A stretch of 64,000 bases of DNA from Elymus sibiricus. Lineage: Eukaryota > Streptophyta > Magnoliopsida > Poales > Poaceae. A program made the position numbers and the translations under genes. This document shows, in pieces, positions 1 through 11,034 of the stretch (its first letter is position 1; every line of letters starts with the position of its first letter). Below the pieces are notes generated by a model. The model saw only the letters and a program-made list of their open reading frames with translations, was not told the DNA's origin and did not search any database. Location: positions 120,998,485 to 121,062,484 of the forward strand of contig CM077664.1 of the NCBI GenBank assembly GCA_039707655.1, written 5' to 3'.

Positions 1-1916
1 GCATCGAGGCCAACCCAGAGAAGATCAAGGCCATAGAGAAAATGCATCCTCCCCGGACCCTCAAGGAAATGCAGCGCTTGGCAGGATGTATGGCCTCCCT
101 GGGGCGTTTCATCTCGAAGTTTGGCGAGCGAGCCCTGCCCTTCTTCAAGCTCCTAAAGTGGTCCAGCTCCTTCAAATGGACTCCTGAGGCAGACGCCGCC
201 TTCGAAGCCCTCAAGAGGTACCTCACGAGCCCGCCCATCATGGTCGCGCCGCGTTCTCGCGAGCCCTTGCTTCTGTACTTGGCGGCCACCCCCCAGACGG
301 CCAGCGCGGTGCTGGTGGCGGTGCGGGAGGAGCGCGTCTGTACTAAGGAAAAACCTTCCGCGCCCCTTCGGGCTCATGAGCCCGCTGAGCCTCGTGAGGC
401 CACCGATCCTCGTGAGCCTTCTGAGCCTCGCGAGCCTCCTGGGCCTCGTGAGGCCATTGATCCTCATGAGCCTTCCGAGCCTCGCGAGCCCCCTGAGCCT
501 CGTGAGAATCCCGAGCCTTCCAAGCCTCGCGAGGCGCCTGAAGAGCAAGCTGCCACAGCAACTACTCGCCTCGTCGAGCACCCCGTGTACTTCGTCAGCA
601 CCGTGCTAAGGGACGCGCGCGAGCATTACCCCATGCAGCAGAAGCTCCTCCTCGCGCTCCTCGTCGCCTCCAGGAAGTTGCGCCACTACTTCCAGGGTCA
701 CCCCATCAAGGTCATTTCTTCCTACCCCTTGGAGCAAGTTCTGCGCAGCCCCAACGCCGCCGGCCGGGTCGCCGAACGGAACATCGAGCTGCAAGCCTTC
801 CAGCTGGAATTCTCCACCACCAGAGTCATCAAAGGCGCGGCCCTGGCCGACTTCGTGGCAGAATGGACGGACACATACGAAGAGGAGCCTCGCGAGGCCC
901 AGTCCCTCCTGCCAGGGGACGAGGCGCCTCTCGGCTGGACCATGCACTTCGACGGCGGCTTCTCCCGACAGGGCGCGGGGGCTGGGGTCATGCTCACCTC
1001 GCCCTCAGGGGATAGGCTCTACTACGTCGTACAGCTCTGCTTCAGGCACACCGACAAGGTCTCCAACAACATCACAGAGTATGAAGGCCTCATCGCCGGC
1101 CTCAAGGCCGCGTTCTCCCTGGGCATCAAACGTCTGACCATCAAGGGCGATTCGCAACTCCTCGTCAACTTCTCCAACAAAAGCTACAAGCCCAAGGACG
1201 AGCACATGGCCGCCTACCTGGAAGAGGTACGTAAACTTGAGAAGCGTTTTCTTGGCCTGGAGCTGCAGCATGTCCCCCGCAGTGGCAACAAAGAAGCCGA
1301 CGACATCGCTAAACGAGCATCTCGCCGCGAGCCTCAGAGCCCCGACGTCTTCGAGGAAAGGCTCCTCAAGCCATCAGCCGCGCCTCCTGCCGCGAGCAAG
1401 GTGCTCCTTCGTGAAGAACTCCCGCCCGCGCCACCCACGGGCGCGCCAGACTGCGGCCCGGCTTCAGGAGCCCGCCTGCTGCTGGCGCTAGAGCCTCAAG
1501 AAGACAGCTGGGCCGCGGAGTTCAAGGCTTACTTGCTTCGCGGCACCCTTCCGGAGGAAGACTTAGAAGCAGAGCGCGTGGCCCGGCAGGCCGCCACCTA
1601 CTGCCTGCAAGATGGCGAGTTGTACCGCAGGCGCCCAAATGACGTCTCGCTACTGTGCATCTCTGAAGAGCAAGGGCGCGAGTTGCTAGCTGATATCCAT
1701 GGAGGGGACTGCGGCCACCACTCCTCGTCACGCACCCTCGTCGGCAAGGTTTTCCGCAGCGGTTCTACTGGCCCACTGCGCTGCGTGACGCTACCGCACT
1801 GGTCCAAGCCTGTGAGGCCTGCCAATTCCACGCCAAGCAGATCCACCAGCCGGCGCAGGGCCTCTAGACGATTCCCCTCTCATGGCCCTTCGTGGTCTGG
1901 GGGCTGGATATCCTAG
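1..1916 (+). pseudogene. pol: RT end, RNase H, Tat-type second RNase H, integrase N-terminus
   Basis: The reading frame is open from the window edge to the stop at 1914-1916. The first 60 residues are the RT connection (IEKMHPPRTLKEMQRLAG). They are followed by a classical RNase H region (LLLYLAATPQTASAVLV, then HPVYFVSTVLRDARE). At about residues 298-430 there is a second RNase H with acidic residues in FDGG, TEYEG, KGDSQ and EADDIA. The start of the integrase zinc region follows (about residues 560-575). A one-base shift near 1755 moves the integrase into another frame, so the last 50 or so residues of this frame are not authentic. A proline/glutamate repeat (about 364-540) is inserted inside the first RNase H. 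The protein would act in the retroelement particle, making cDNA and degrading the RNA template. Inactive as it stands. Confidence 0.88.
364..540 (+). repeat. In-frame minisatellite coding EPREPxEPRE-type repeats inside RNase H
   Basis: About ten degenerate 15-18 bp units built on GAGCCTCGTGAG or GAGCCTCGCGAG. They code for a proline-, glutamate- and arginine-rich stretch (for example EPREPSEPREPP). It lies between the VREER and HPVYFVS segments, which in related elements are joined by only a short linker. The stretch stays in frame. Confidence 0.8.
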
Positions 1917-2746
1917 GGCCCTTCCCTCGCGCGGCTGGCGGCTACCGCTATCTCTACGTCACCATCGACAAGTTCACCAAGTGGGCAGAAGTCGAGCCGG
2001 TGCGCACCATCCCGGCAGGCTCCGCCGACAAGTTCATCAAGGGCCTCGTGAGCTGCTTTGGGGTTCCCAACCGCATCATCACTGACAATGGATCCCAGTT
2101 CACAAGTGGCCTCTTCAAGTCCTATTGCGCCAGCCTCGGCACGCAGATCTGCTACGCCTCGGTGGCATACCCGCGAAGCAATGGTCAGGCCGAGCGTGCC
2201 AGCGCCGAGGTCCTCAAGGTCCTCAAAACAAGGAGCTTCAAGAAGAAACTCAAGGCTTGCGGCAAAGGCTGGCTCGACAAGCTACAGTCCGTGCTGTGGT
2301 CCATCCGCACGACAGCAAGCAAGCCTACCGGCGAGACACCCTTCTTCCTCGTCTACGGCGCTGAGGCGGTTCTCCCATTGGAGCTTAAGCACGGCTCCCC
2401 GCGAATCCTTTCCTTTGACGAGGCACATCAGGAGGGCTCGCGGGAGATCAATCTGCTGCTCCTCGAGGAGGGCTGCCGTCAGGCCGCCCTTCGTGCCGCG
2501 ATGTACCAGCAGGCCCTACGTCGCTACCACAGCCGCATCATCCGCCCTCGTACTCTCGAGGTCGGCGACCTCGTCCTGCGCAGAATCCTCTCCAGAGAGG
2601 GGCTTCACAAACTCTCACCTATGTGGGGAGGCCCTTTCAGGGTTACTCATGTCTCCAGGCCTGGCTCAGCCCGGCTGGAGCCGGAGGACGGAGTTCCTGT
2701 GCCTAACGCCTGGAACATCCAACACCTCCACAAGTTCTACCCGTGA
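1756..2746 (+). pseudogene. pol: integrase core and C-terminal domain
   Basis: After the frame shift near 1755 the integrase continues: a zinc-binding remnant (CEACQFH), an in-frame TAG at 1865-1867, then the catalytic core. The core has D in LDILG, D in TDNGSQF and E in GQAERA with 35 residues between the last two, the standard DD35E spacing. The C-terminal part (LEVGDLVLRR, GPFRVTHV) resembles the usual integrase tail. The frame ends at HLHKFYP, the typical end of Tat polyproteins. No chromodomain is seen. This enzyme would insert the element's cDNA. The frameshift and the stop disable it. Confidence 0.88.
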
Positions 2747-2834
2747 CCCTCACGCGTACGAACGAAATGGGGATGTACACGCCCCGGAGCCTCCCATTGC
2801 GTTCGCCTGATGGGCCCGCGAGAGCTCCCGCCCA

Positions 2835-2935
2835 CGCCCAAGTGGAAGCCCCATGTTCCGTGCTGGCGGAACGGTCGACCCGCGACCATACCCACACCCT
2901 TGTGGAAGCCCCATGCTCCGCGCTGGCGGAACAAT
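2835..2935 (+). repeat. Two-copy 62-bp tandem repeat
   Basis: GTGGAAGCCCCATG(T/C)TCCG followed by GCTGGCGGAAC occurs at about 2841 and 2903. The two copies differ at a few bases. Confidence 0.75.
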
Positions 2936-2937
2936 CA

Positions 2938-3081
2938 ACTGAGGGCGCCCCACGGGCTGCACCAGCCTCAAGCTGACCCGTGCCGGACACGGCAGCACTC
3001 TTTTTCTCATTTCGATGTGTAACTGAGGGCGCCCCATGGGTTGCACCAACCTCAAGCTGACCCGTGCCAGACACGGCAGCC
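2938..3081 (+). repeat. Two-copy 84-bp tandem repeat
   Basis: ACTGAGGGCGCCCCA at about 2938 and 3022, each followed by a nearly identical 45-bp stretch ending GACACGGCAGC. Only about four substitutions separate the copies. Confidence 0.8.
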
Positions 3082-4022
3082 GCATCTAGTTCTAGCTATG
3101 TAATGGGTTGCTATCTTACCTCAGTAAAGCTCGGTTTCTTACATGCTGTTTCGTTTTGTTCTTGCCTTGCGAGCCTCACGCGCTCACGACGTCCCTCATG
3201 AACCTCACACGAGTGGGGGCTGGACACGGTGTCTGTGCTCGGGTCAGTCCCAGCAGCGCTGAAAAACCCAAGCAACCAGGCTCTGGCTCGCGGGTCTGCT
3301 CCCGTGCACGCCACCCCACCAAGGTCCTTGGTGTCTTGTCTCCTCGTGTAATGATCATGAGCGAATCGACGAGCGTGAGCTGCTCCCCTGTCAATAAGTG
3401 CTCTGCATGCAGTCATCTCAGGAGGAGGTTCCCGGAAAGGCCTCCCGAGGATGCCTCGCGGGGTGGCCCCCTCAAGGCCTCAGGAAGTCAGCAGGCCCCG
3501 CCTCGGGAGCTAACCCTCGGCGGCCGTCTCTGCGGGGGATTTCGCGAGCGGAGCCCTCACGAGGCGTATCCTACAAGAGATGGCCCGCCAAACACTTCCT
3601 TGTGCAGAGCTAAGTCTCCCGCCTCGCGAGCCGCTCTCGCCGCCTCTTAAGCCTTCACTTCCGGCGGCCTCACGAGCGCCAGTTTTCCTCTTGGCGCAAG
3701 CCGCTTGCGCGTCGAAGGGGGGCTCTCCGAGCATCGCGCCTCAGGAGCCCTCACTGGCTCCCGGTGCCCGTCGCCTCTTGGCCTTGTCCAGGCATCGCGA
3801 CCTGACATACCAGCGACGGCCAAGGCCCGCTCGGGGGTTGGGTCCTGACAACGTAGAGCATCGTGGCAAGCAAAAAGAGCAAAACATGCCTCAAGAGAAA
3901 GCCTCACGAGGGCACGAGCGTTCATTACAGCAAATCATAAAGTATTTAACCACCAAGGCATCGTCTTCACGCCCCCATGGGGCCACATCGGTCTAGTGCA
4001 GGGTAACGAAGGGAAAAGGACC

Positions 4023-7000
4023 CTAGGAACTCGCGCCATCGTCGTCATCGCCGCCAGAGCTCTCGCCGCTGCTGCAGGAGTACTTCCCAAGCAACGCGTC
4101 CACGTGGCCTTCTACCGCCTTTGCGAGGCCATCGTGAAGCTCCTCGGGGACCGGGGCTATCACCTTGTCAAAGTCAAAGTTGGGATCGGCGTGAAGGAGG
4201 TGGCTGAAGACGTGAGTCGCCACCAGGGAGAAGAGGCCGCGACACTCCTCCTCCAAGATGCCATCCACCACCTTGGCCCCATCCTCAAGCTGCTCCACGA
4301 GCTTGGTGGAGAAGTTGACGTAGTCGGCATCGCGGGACTCGCGGAGGGCCCCAAGCCTTCCCTGGCAGATGGAGTTCAGGGCGTCGCGGGCGCGGAGCTC
4401 GAGGGAGTGAAGCGTCTTGACGCGTTCGCGCTGCTGCTCCTGTTCCCGGCTCGCGGCGCTGGAGCTGGGTCTCCGCTTTGGCGAGTGCCGCCTTGAGATC
4501 AGTGATCTCCCGCCGAAATCGCTCGCGTTCCGTCTTGAAGGCGTCCCTCTGCTGCGACAGCGTCTTACCATGCTCCTCGGCAAGCGCCAGGCGCACCTCC
4601 ATTACCTTCGCATCAGCATCCTCCTGAACCTTCTTCTCCTTGGCCTCCAGCTGGGCGTTGGCCTCGGTAACAGGCTTCGTGTGGGCCTCCTGGGCATCGG
4701 CCAGCTGGCGTCCCAGCAGCTCCAGGCGCTCCTTCTCCGTGGCCTTCTAGGTTGCCGTCCTCTCGAGGCTCTCCGTGCAAGTCTCGAGGCCCGCTTCGCG
4801 GGCCGCAACCTCCTTCTCGCGGGTGGCGAGAGCGCCTTCCCCCGCGAGGAGCGGCTATGCCTGCTCGGCGCGCTGGTCCTGGAACTACTTCAGGCGGGCC
4901 TCCGCCTCTTCGCGGCATGCGACGGCCGCTTCAGCCTCCTGAAGGGCTCTCGCACGGACCCCCTCCGCTTCGGCGGCGTCCTTCTCGCCCTGTGCGCGAG
5001 CGTGTTCGGTCTGGCGCCGGGCCATTTTGACGGAGACGCTGAGCCGGTGCCACCCGTCAGCAAGCTTCAGGCGCTCCTCGGCAAGGCGCGTCTCCGCGCC
5101 CTGGAAATCCGCCCCGAGCCGAGCAAGCACGGCCTGGGCGTCGCGCAAGGCTTCGGGTCGGAGCAGGGTGTGGCCGCCCACAAGGGCCAAAGGCCAGTCC
5201 GGGTCGGGCCCTCTGGCACTCTCTGCCGCCGCGGCAAGGGAGGACTCGGTGCCGCTCGCCTGAGCGGTGGGTTCGCCAGGCCACCCCTCACGTTTGGCTG
5301 CGGCGGCACGCTATGGGGGCTCTCCATCCCTGCGACGGCGTGCCCCACGGCTCCTCCCCCCGCGCTCAGGGAGGCTCCCGGCGGGTGGGTGGGTGTTCCG
5401 ACCTCCCCCGTCGCCGCTCCTTTCCTCGCGGCGGGGTCAAGGGGGAGGGCGTCCCCACCTCCTGAGCCTGCCTCCCGAGGCTCCTCCGTCTCGGCTTCAC
5501 GAGGCGCACCCGCATGCGACTCCGGAGGAACGACCATCTCCTCTCCGACCTCCATGCGCCCCGCCTCGTCGTCGGGATGGCGGGTGGCCCCTCCGTGCCC
5601 CCCCGGCACCCGTGGCGGGCGCCGACGCCCCCTGCGGGCCGGGGGTCCCCTTCGCCTTCGTCGTCGTCTTCTTCTTCTTCTTCTTCTGATCCACGGCAGA
5701 CTTCCTGCATGAATGGGGGCTCAGCTCCGAGCCCGAACGAAGAGCAAGGACTAGGAACGCCGGGAGGAGGCAGGGGACTTACTCGTCACTAACGCACCAC
5801 TTCCTTTTCTTCTCCCCCGCGAGGGGCGGGCCGTCGCTGCCACCGTCAGGCATCGCTCCGGCGCCGCCGCTCGGGAACCCGGGGTGTATCGCAGTAAACC
5901 CGGACGCGTCGCCGCCCGCCTCGGGGCCCTGGGGGGCTTCGGCCTCATGATGGGCCTCGGGCGCTGGGGGCTCGGCCGCTTTTCGGCCAGGAGCACCCTC
6001 CGCCGTAGGAGGCACGCTGTCGGCGTCGTCATCCCCAAAATCGCAGAGGAGCTGACGGCGAGTGTGCGGTGGCGCCCGGTTGGCGTCCTCCTCTGTGGCC
6101 TCCGCTGAGTCCTCCTTGCCACCGCTGCCCCCTGAGTCCAACTCCACCACGAGAGGGTCCTCGCGAGGCCCGACGTGGCTTTCCGGCACGAGGCCCCACC
6201 GGTCAAAGAGGGGCATCTCTTTGATCAGCTCTGGCATCTCCTCGTAGCAGACCAGAGGGAGTGCATCTTCGGGCGGGCCCTCGGCAGGGGTGTTGAGCAG
6301 ATTCGCCAGGGCCCCGTCCAACTCCTCTTGCGTCAGCCTGCTTGGGTGTAGCCTCATGGCGTCGCCCGCACCGGTGTACTCCCACACGGGGCGCGTGTGT
6401 TGCTGGAGTGGCGCGATGCGTCGCCGGAGGTACTCCCTGACGACCGACGCTCCCGATAGCTTCGCGGCCCGGTGCGTAGCTATCCGCTCCAGAACGGGTT
6501 CCATCCTCGGGTCGGTGAGTCTCTCGCTCCCCCACTGGGAGCTCTTCTCAGCCGGATCCGTCGGGATCATCAGGAGCGGGCTAGTCCGGCGTGCGTCCAT
6601 GAAGACCCAGCGCTGCCGGTAGCCCTCCACCTTCTTCGTGACCCTCCGGTTGATGATGCTGTTTTCCGTTCCCTTAACGGCAAGGAACGATGCACACCCG
6701 GAGCGCTGGTTGCACGCGGTCAGCCGCAGGCAGAAGAAGTGGCGGAAGAGCACCACTGAAGGCATCACACCCACAAAGGCCTCGTAGTAAAAGGCAAACA
6801 TGGCAAGGAGGAAGATGGAGTTGGGCTGAAGATGGAGGGCATGAATCTGATTGTGTGAGATAATGGCGTAGAAAAAATCTGAGAACGGCGGCACCAACCC
6901 GGCATAGACGCTGTGGAGGAAGAAGGGGTAGGTCGTCGCCCCCAGGCCGCGCCGTGCGTGTGACCCTGGCCAGATTTGGGTCGCCTGGTTCTCGTTCGTG

Positions 7001-7134
7001 TCGCCAGCCACCAGCGGGAGCACCCGATCCAGGCCCTCCCCATCGACGATGGAGGAGCGCTATAGCGCCGCCCCAATGGCAGGCGCGCTTGGGGACGGGG
7101 TCGCCGCCTTTCCCCTCTTGCCGGCGGGCGCCAT
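4023..7134 (-). pseudogene. Opposite-strand Tat gene (PF04195-like protein, then coiled coil)
   Basis: Likely start ATG at 7134. Codon 25 is TAG (7062-7060), after which the frame is open to a donor GAGTAAGT at 5783/5782. The first 220 or so residues contain segments such as FAFYYEAFVGVMPSVVLFRHFF and match plant 'putative gypsy type transposon' proteins (Pfam PF04195 in my recollection). An acidic, serine/proline-rich tail follows. A 78-bp intron (5782-5705) leads to exon 2 starting at 5704 with a lysine run (KKKKK). Further pieces lie in shifted frames: a charged coiled coil (5190-4885) and a C-terminal region (about 4430-4023, with LRARDALNSICQGRLG and ending GGDDDDGASS). At least two frame shifts break exon 2. 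The function of this protein in retroelements is not established. Confidence 0.72.
5670..5690 (+). repeat. TTC trinucleotide run (lysine codons on the minus strand)
   Basis: About seven consecutive TTC units. On the minus strand they read AAG and code the lysine run at the start of exon 2 of the opposite-strand gene. Confidence 0.85.
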
Positions 7135-7410
7135 TGGTGCAGCGGAGATACGTACGAAGGAGGGGGAAGAAGGTAGAACGCAGAGATGGGGTCGCGAGGA
7201 GCTGTGCGCGGGAGGTGAGGCGCTGAGGAAGGCAATGATGGTCTCGCGTCACCCGCGGCGGACTTTATGTCAGCACGGGCGGTTACCGAGACATCCTGGG
7301 AGAAGTGGAGGCATCCCTAGTCACATCGTGCGCCACGCGTCGCGCCTGGCCGCGGGCAGTTAGGGCCCGCGCCAGTTCACCCCCCTGTAGGCGGGAACGT
7401 GCGCGCCGCG

Positions 7411-7424
7411 GGCCCAGGGGCTAC
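7411..7424 (+). promoter_or_regulatory. Candidate polypurine tract
   Basis: GGCCCAGGGGCTAC lies directly before the TGTCGG of the LTR. The GGGGCTAC core at this position is expected for the primer of plus-strand DNA synthesis. Confidence 0.6.
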
Positions 7425-8338
7425 TGTCGGGCCCATGGAACCTCGGGTATCTAGGCCCGTTTGCCTTTGGCCCAGGGCACAACACCTGGCATGGGCCCGG
7501 CAGGCCATCATCACCAAGCACCTCGCCAGGGCTCGTCATGAGGCCTTGGCCTCCTGAGGCCCCCTCCTCAGGGAGCGGGCGAGCGAGGCTTAGCACCTCC
7601 ACCAGCGGCCTCGCGAGGTCCTCTCGCGAGGCGACCTCCTGAGATGGCCTCCCGAGGCCCCCTCCCGAGGACGCACGAGACGAAGGCCGTTCAGCGGAGC
7701 CGCGCGGTCTAGGGCCCATCACGTGGGTGACGTGCGCGGCGACAAGCGGCGACAGAGGCCATGCCAGCAGGCGCGGATGAAGATGGTTTCCTCTTCGGTG
7801 TTAAGGGAGCAGGGCCAGATATCTACTCCCCAAAGTGACCCCAAAGGTTGCCCGATCGGCGAAGGAAGACCAAGACGGCGGGCGCGCAGGGCGGAGGTCA
7901 TCACCGAGCCCACCGGCGCGTCATGGATCACGCTTTGGCAGGCGAAGACCGCCTTTAGTCAGGATGGCCTGAGCGCCTGTCCCCTTTCAAAACCCACCAA
8001 GTGTGGCAGCCCTTCCCGCCTAAGTTTCAAGGGGGAAGAGGACCGATGCGGGTATAAGGGGGGAAGAGCAGCCATTGTAGAGAAGAGATCTCCGGTTCCC
8101 ACCACCCTTGACCTTGTACTCTCTCTCTCGCACCCGAGCAATACCAACCAAGCAGGAGTAGGGTCTTACACCGCAAGGTGGCCCGAACCTGGGTAAACAA
8201 TTGAGTCCATGGTCCGTCCCTCGCTAGCACGCTCTCGCCGTAGCCTCGCCGCCGCTTAACCGTGGTAGGAGACGAAGTGGTAGAACGAGCTCACCCCAGT
8301 GTTTGAACCTTTGGGTCCCCGGAGCCTGACTTCCGACA
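7425..8338 (+). mobile_element. 3' LTR of the plus-strand Tat element (914 bp)
   Basis: Begins TGTCGG and ends CCGACA, a perfect 6-bp inverted repeat at the LTR ends. A TATA-like TATAAGG lies at 8053. The last 275 bp recur at 63228-63500 at roughly 95% identity by eye, which fixes the right edge independently. The body is GC-rich with repeated CTCGCGAGG palindromes. Confidence 0.88.
8053..8059 (+). promoter_or_regulatory. TATA-like box in the LTR
   Basis: TATAAGG about 285 bp before the LTR end, where the U3/R boundary of a retrotransposon promoter is expected. Confidence 0.5.
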
Positions 8339-10578
8339 GAATCTTTGACTGTCTTCATAATCATGACCCGGCATTGTACCGGCTTGCCATTTGCCTTTAA
8401 AATTGCCATAACCCGGCAAACTTCCGTATGTTGTCGGCTTATACATGTTTTCCATATTTTGTAGCTGAATCCTTAGGATGTAAATCCATGGCCCCTAAAA
8501 CCAACAAGGCGGTCAATTGGACCAAATCCAACACGTCTGAACTCAGGCTGCAGAGCCTAGTAGATTCCGGGTTACTTCCAGCCCAAGAAGAAATAGAATG
8601 GCGTGCACCCGGAGAAGAAATCCATCCTCAGCCGGCTCAAAATGAGATCATCATATTTGGCGATCATTTGGACAGAGGCTTCCGTCCCCCGGTTCAAAAT
8701 TCTTTCGGGGCGTGCTTCATTATTTTGCCGTCGGGCCTCAAGACCTTGGTCCTAATTCCATCCCGAACCTTAGCCAATTTCAAGTGTTCTGTGAGGTTTA
8801 CCTTTAGATTGAGCCGTCCATCAGCTTTTTCCAAGAATTTTTCTCCCTCAACCATCAGACAGAGCATAAAGGAGGACCGAGCATAGAGCTTGGCGGGGTC
8901 ACCATTCAAAGGAGGAAAAACTCAGCTTTCCCTGAAGTAAAATTGGCGAGTCATCCCAAGGTATGGCACAAAACTTGGTTTTACTACAAGGATACTTCTC
9001 CAGCACAGCAACACAAGCTGTCGGGTTATAGGATGGACCGGCTAGATGCTTCCACCACATTCCCAGGCTTCGCCGCCAGAGCTGAAAGGGAAGCGTTACA
9101 GCCTCGGTACTCAAAGATCAACGCCTTGACTACTCATGGCCTTAATGGCATTGATCTGACCCGGATCTGGATGAGCTGGTGGATCCAACCCCTCAGCCTG
9201 AGGAGCCGGCTCATGCACACGTATTCAGGCGAGCCAGAAGACACACTACGGTTCAGCCGGGTCAACCTGACAGCCACCGAACTATCCAAATCGACCAAGA
9301 AATTACTTGGTGAAACTCGAGACGCAATCGACCTTGTAGGGCTAGCCCCCTTCTTCTCAGGCAACCCGACACTTGCAGTAAATCGCCAGTTTGACTTCTT
9401 ACTTATTCTGCTTATAATTTTGTTCTGTTGCTTTACATAACATCTCGGCTCATCTTTTACCCAGGAGCACTCTGAGTGGTGGCAAACTGAGCCTCAAAAT
9501 CCTACTCCGCCCAGGGACGATGAACCAGAACAAGAAATTGAGGTAGACTCTCTCAGCCGCCTTTTTAATGAACTTGCTGACGCCACCACATCGCAGGAGA
9601 ATACTGAAACCAGCCAAGCCAGCGAGATGGAGGTAAACCCCTCTTCTTCCGACTTACAACCAGTCGTTCCAAAGAAAACGAGATGAACAATCCGAAAGGT
9701 ACCATTTTCACATCCGGATGCACATTTAGACCCACAATTTATTTTGAAGAAAACTCAGTACGCTGGTACTTCAAAGCGGAAGACTCAGAGCAGCCCTGGA
9801 GAGTTAAGTGACGGTTTGCAAAACGAGCCGTTTTCACGAAGAACATGAACTGAAGTGCCTCATAGCCCCACTCCTTCACTTCCTCAAGCCGGCCAATTCA
9901 AAGAGCCACTACATCCTTCTGACTCGGATTATCATATGACGTCCCTGTCATCTGATGAATCCAGTGCTACCCAATTGCCGGCGTTTCATATCAACCGTGG
10001 GTAAGTTTTACAAAGCTATGTTTATTTATCATCATCCTTCTTTTATTGCTTCTCACATGTTTTGTAAACCCAGGGCAAAGGCTTTTACCAAGAAGAAAGC
10101 TGATGAACAGAGTGGCGCCACTGCCCCAGAAACTGAAGAGAACCCTCTTCAAGACACCCCCGTCGTCAACCCGAAAACCCAGAACGAGCCAGTTGACAAT
10201 ACTAAACCTGCTGAGGAGACCGAGCCGGCTATTCAAGATGAACCGGCTCATCAAGACAACCTGGGAAGTCCTGTTCATGTATCCACTCCTATAGTGGAAG
10301 AAAGAGAAAATCCAACTAGTAAGCTACCTCTGGAGGTGACTGATACTGATATGATGATTACTATGGAGAAATATAACACTCCAAGGAAATCAAATGCTTT
10401 GGCAAAAATCTTAACCAAAGATGAGTCGCCAATGAAGGAGAAAGGCAAGACCAAGCTTCAATCCCAATATCTGGATGATCTGGATGTGAACTCCCTTCAC
10501 CAAGGGTACTTGACCCGGCTATTTGAGAGCCGGGAGACTGAGATTGCCATAGTCAATACTCTGAAGCGAAAATATGAG

Positions 10579-11034
10579 GTATGTCTTTACTGTTTGTTCC
10601 TCTCTGTATATATACATACGTAGCCCCCAAGTCTTGAGTAGATATAACCTGCTAAAGACTTGCCTGAATCCCAAGTTCTAATGAAATAACTGGGTTATCA
10701 CCCATGACCCGCCAATGATATAACCACCTTATCTATACTCACATGTAGCCCCCAAGTGCCGGGTCACTATGTAATAATGAACCAGGACTTCTGTAGATTT
10801 GTACATATGAACTTGAGCAATTGGTAGCCCCCAAGGGCCGGCTCATCACCTTGTGATGGGCCAGGTCTTCATAGTAGATGTGTTAGGCAAAAATGTCAAT
10901 GCATTAGCCCCCAAGTGCCATGTGGAATGCTTGCAACTGCATGGGACTTGTATAGAACATAAGTAGAAAACTTGCTGATGTAGCCCCCAAGGGTCGGGTC
11001 GATCGCCCGCGACGGCTCGGGACTACCAACTAAG
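10579..11034 (+). other. Intron 3 of the opposite-strand gene, carrying a purine-tract-like array
   Basis: Bounded by GAG|GTATGT at 10578/10579 and CTAAG|ACT at 11034/11035. Joining the exons at these sites keeps the reading frame (KRKYE then TINFKTDLQDM). It holds the five-copy repeat described separately. Confidence 0.7.
10620..10992 (-). repeat. Five copies of a polypurine-tract-like motif (TTGGGGGCTA on minus strand)
   Basis: TAGCCCCCAAG starts at 10621, 10746, 10825, 10905 and 10981, four of the five preceded by G. Spacings are 125, 79, 80 and 76 bp. The flanks share CCGG(G/C)TCA. On the strand that is sense for the host retroelement each reads CTTGGGGGCTA(C), close to the GGGGCTAC that precedes the LTR of the other Tat element at 7417-7424. 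Confidence 0.85.

Larger units (their letters stand above)
2747..4022 (+). other. Untranslated spacer between pol and the opposite-strand gene
   Basis: No convincing protein on either strand. The frames that are open here are fragmentary and GC-driven. The spacer holds two short tandem repeats just after pol (2835-2935 and 2938-3081) and many copies of CCTCGCGAG or CCTCACGAG half-palindromes, a motif also common in the LTR. Confidence 0.6.
1..8338 (+). mobile_element. Ty3/gypsy Tat-type LTR retrotransposon, 3' part
   Basis: The plus-strand order is end of RT, RNase H, an additional RNase H, integrase, a long spacer with an opposite-strand gene, a purine tract, and one LTR ending in CCGACA. 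The second RNase H and the opposite-strand gene between pol and the 3' LTR are the usual marks of the Tat lineage. The 5' LTR, gag, protease and most of RT lie left of the window. The element stops at 8338. The sequence beyond belongs to an oppositely oriented Tat element, so this one is inferred to have inserted into that one. The target duplication cannot be tested because the left end is missing. Confidence 0.85.

Noticed and set aside
4417..5712. A 431-codon open frame on the plus strand
   Set aside because: It is antisense to the coiled-coil part of the minus-strand retroelement gene; leucine/arginine-rich composition mirrors that coding strand.
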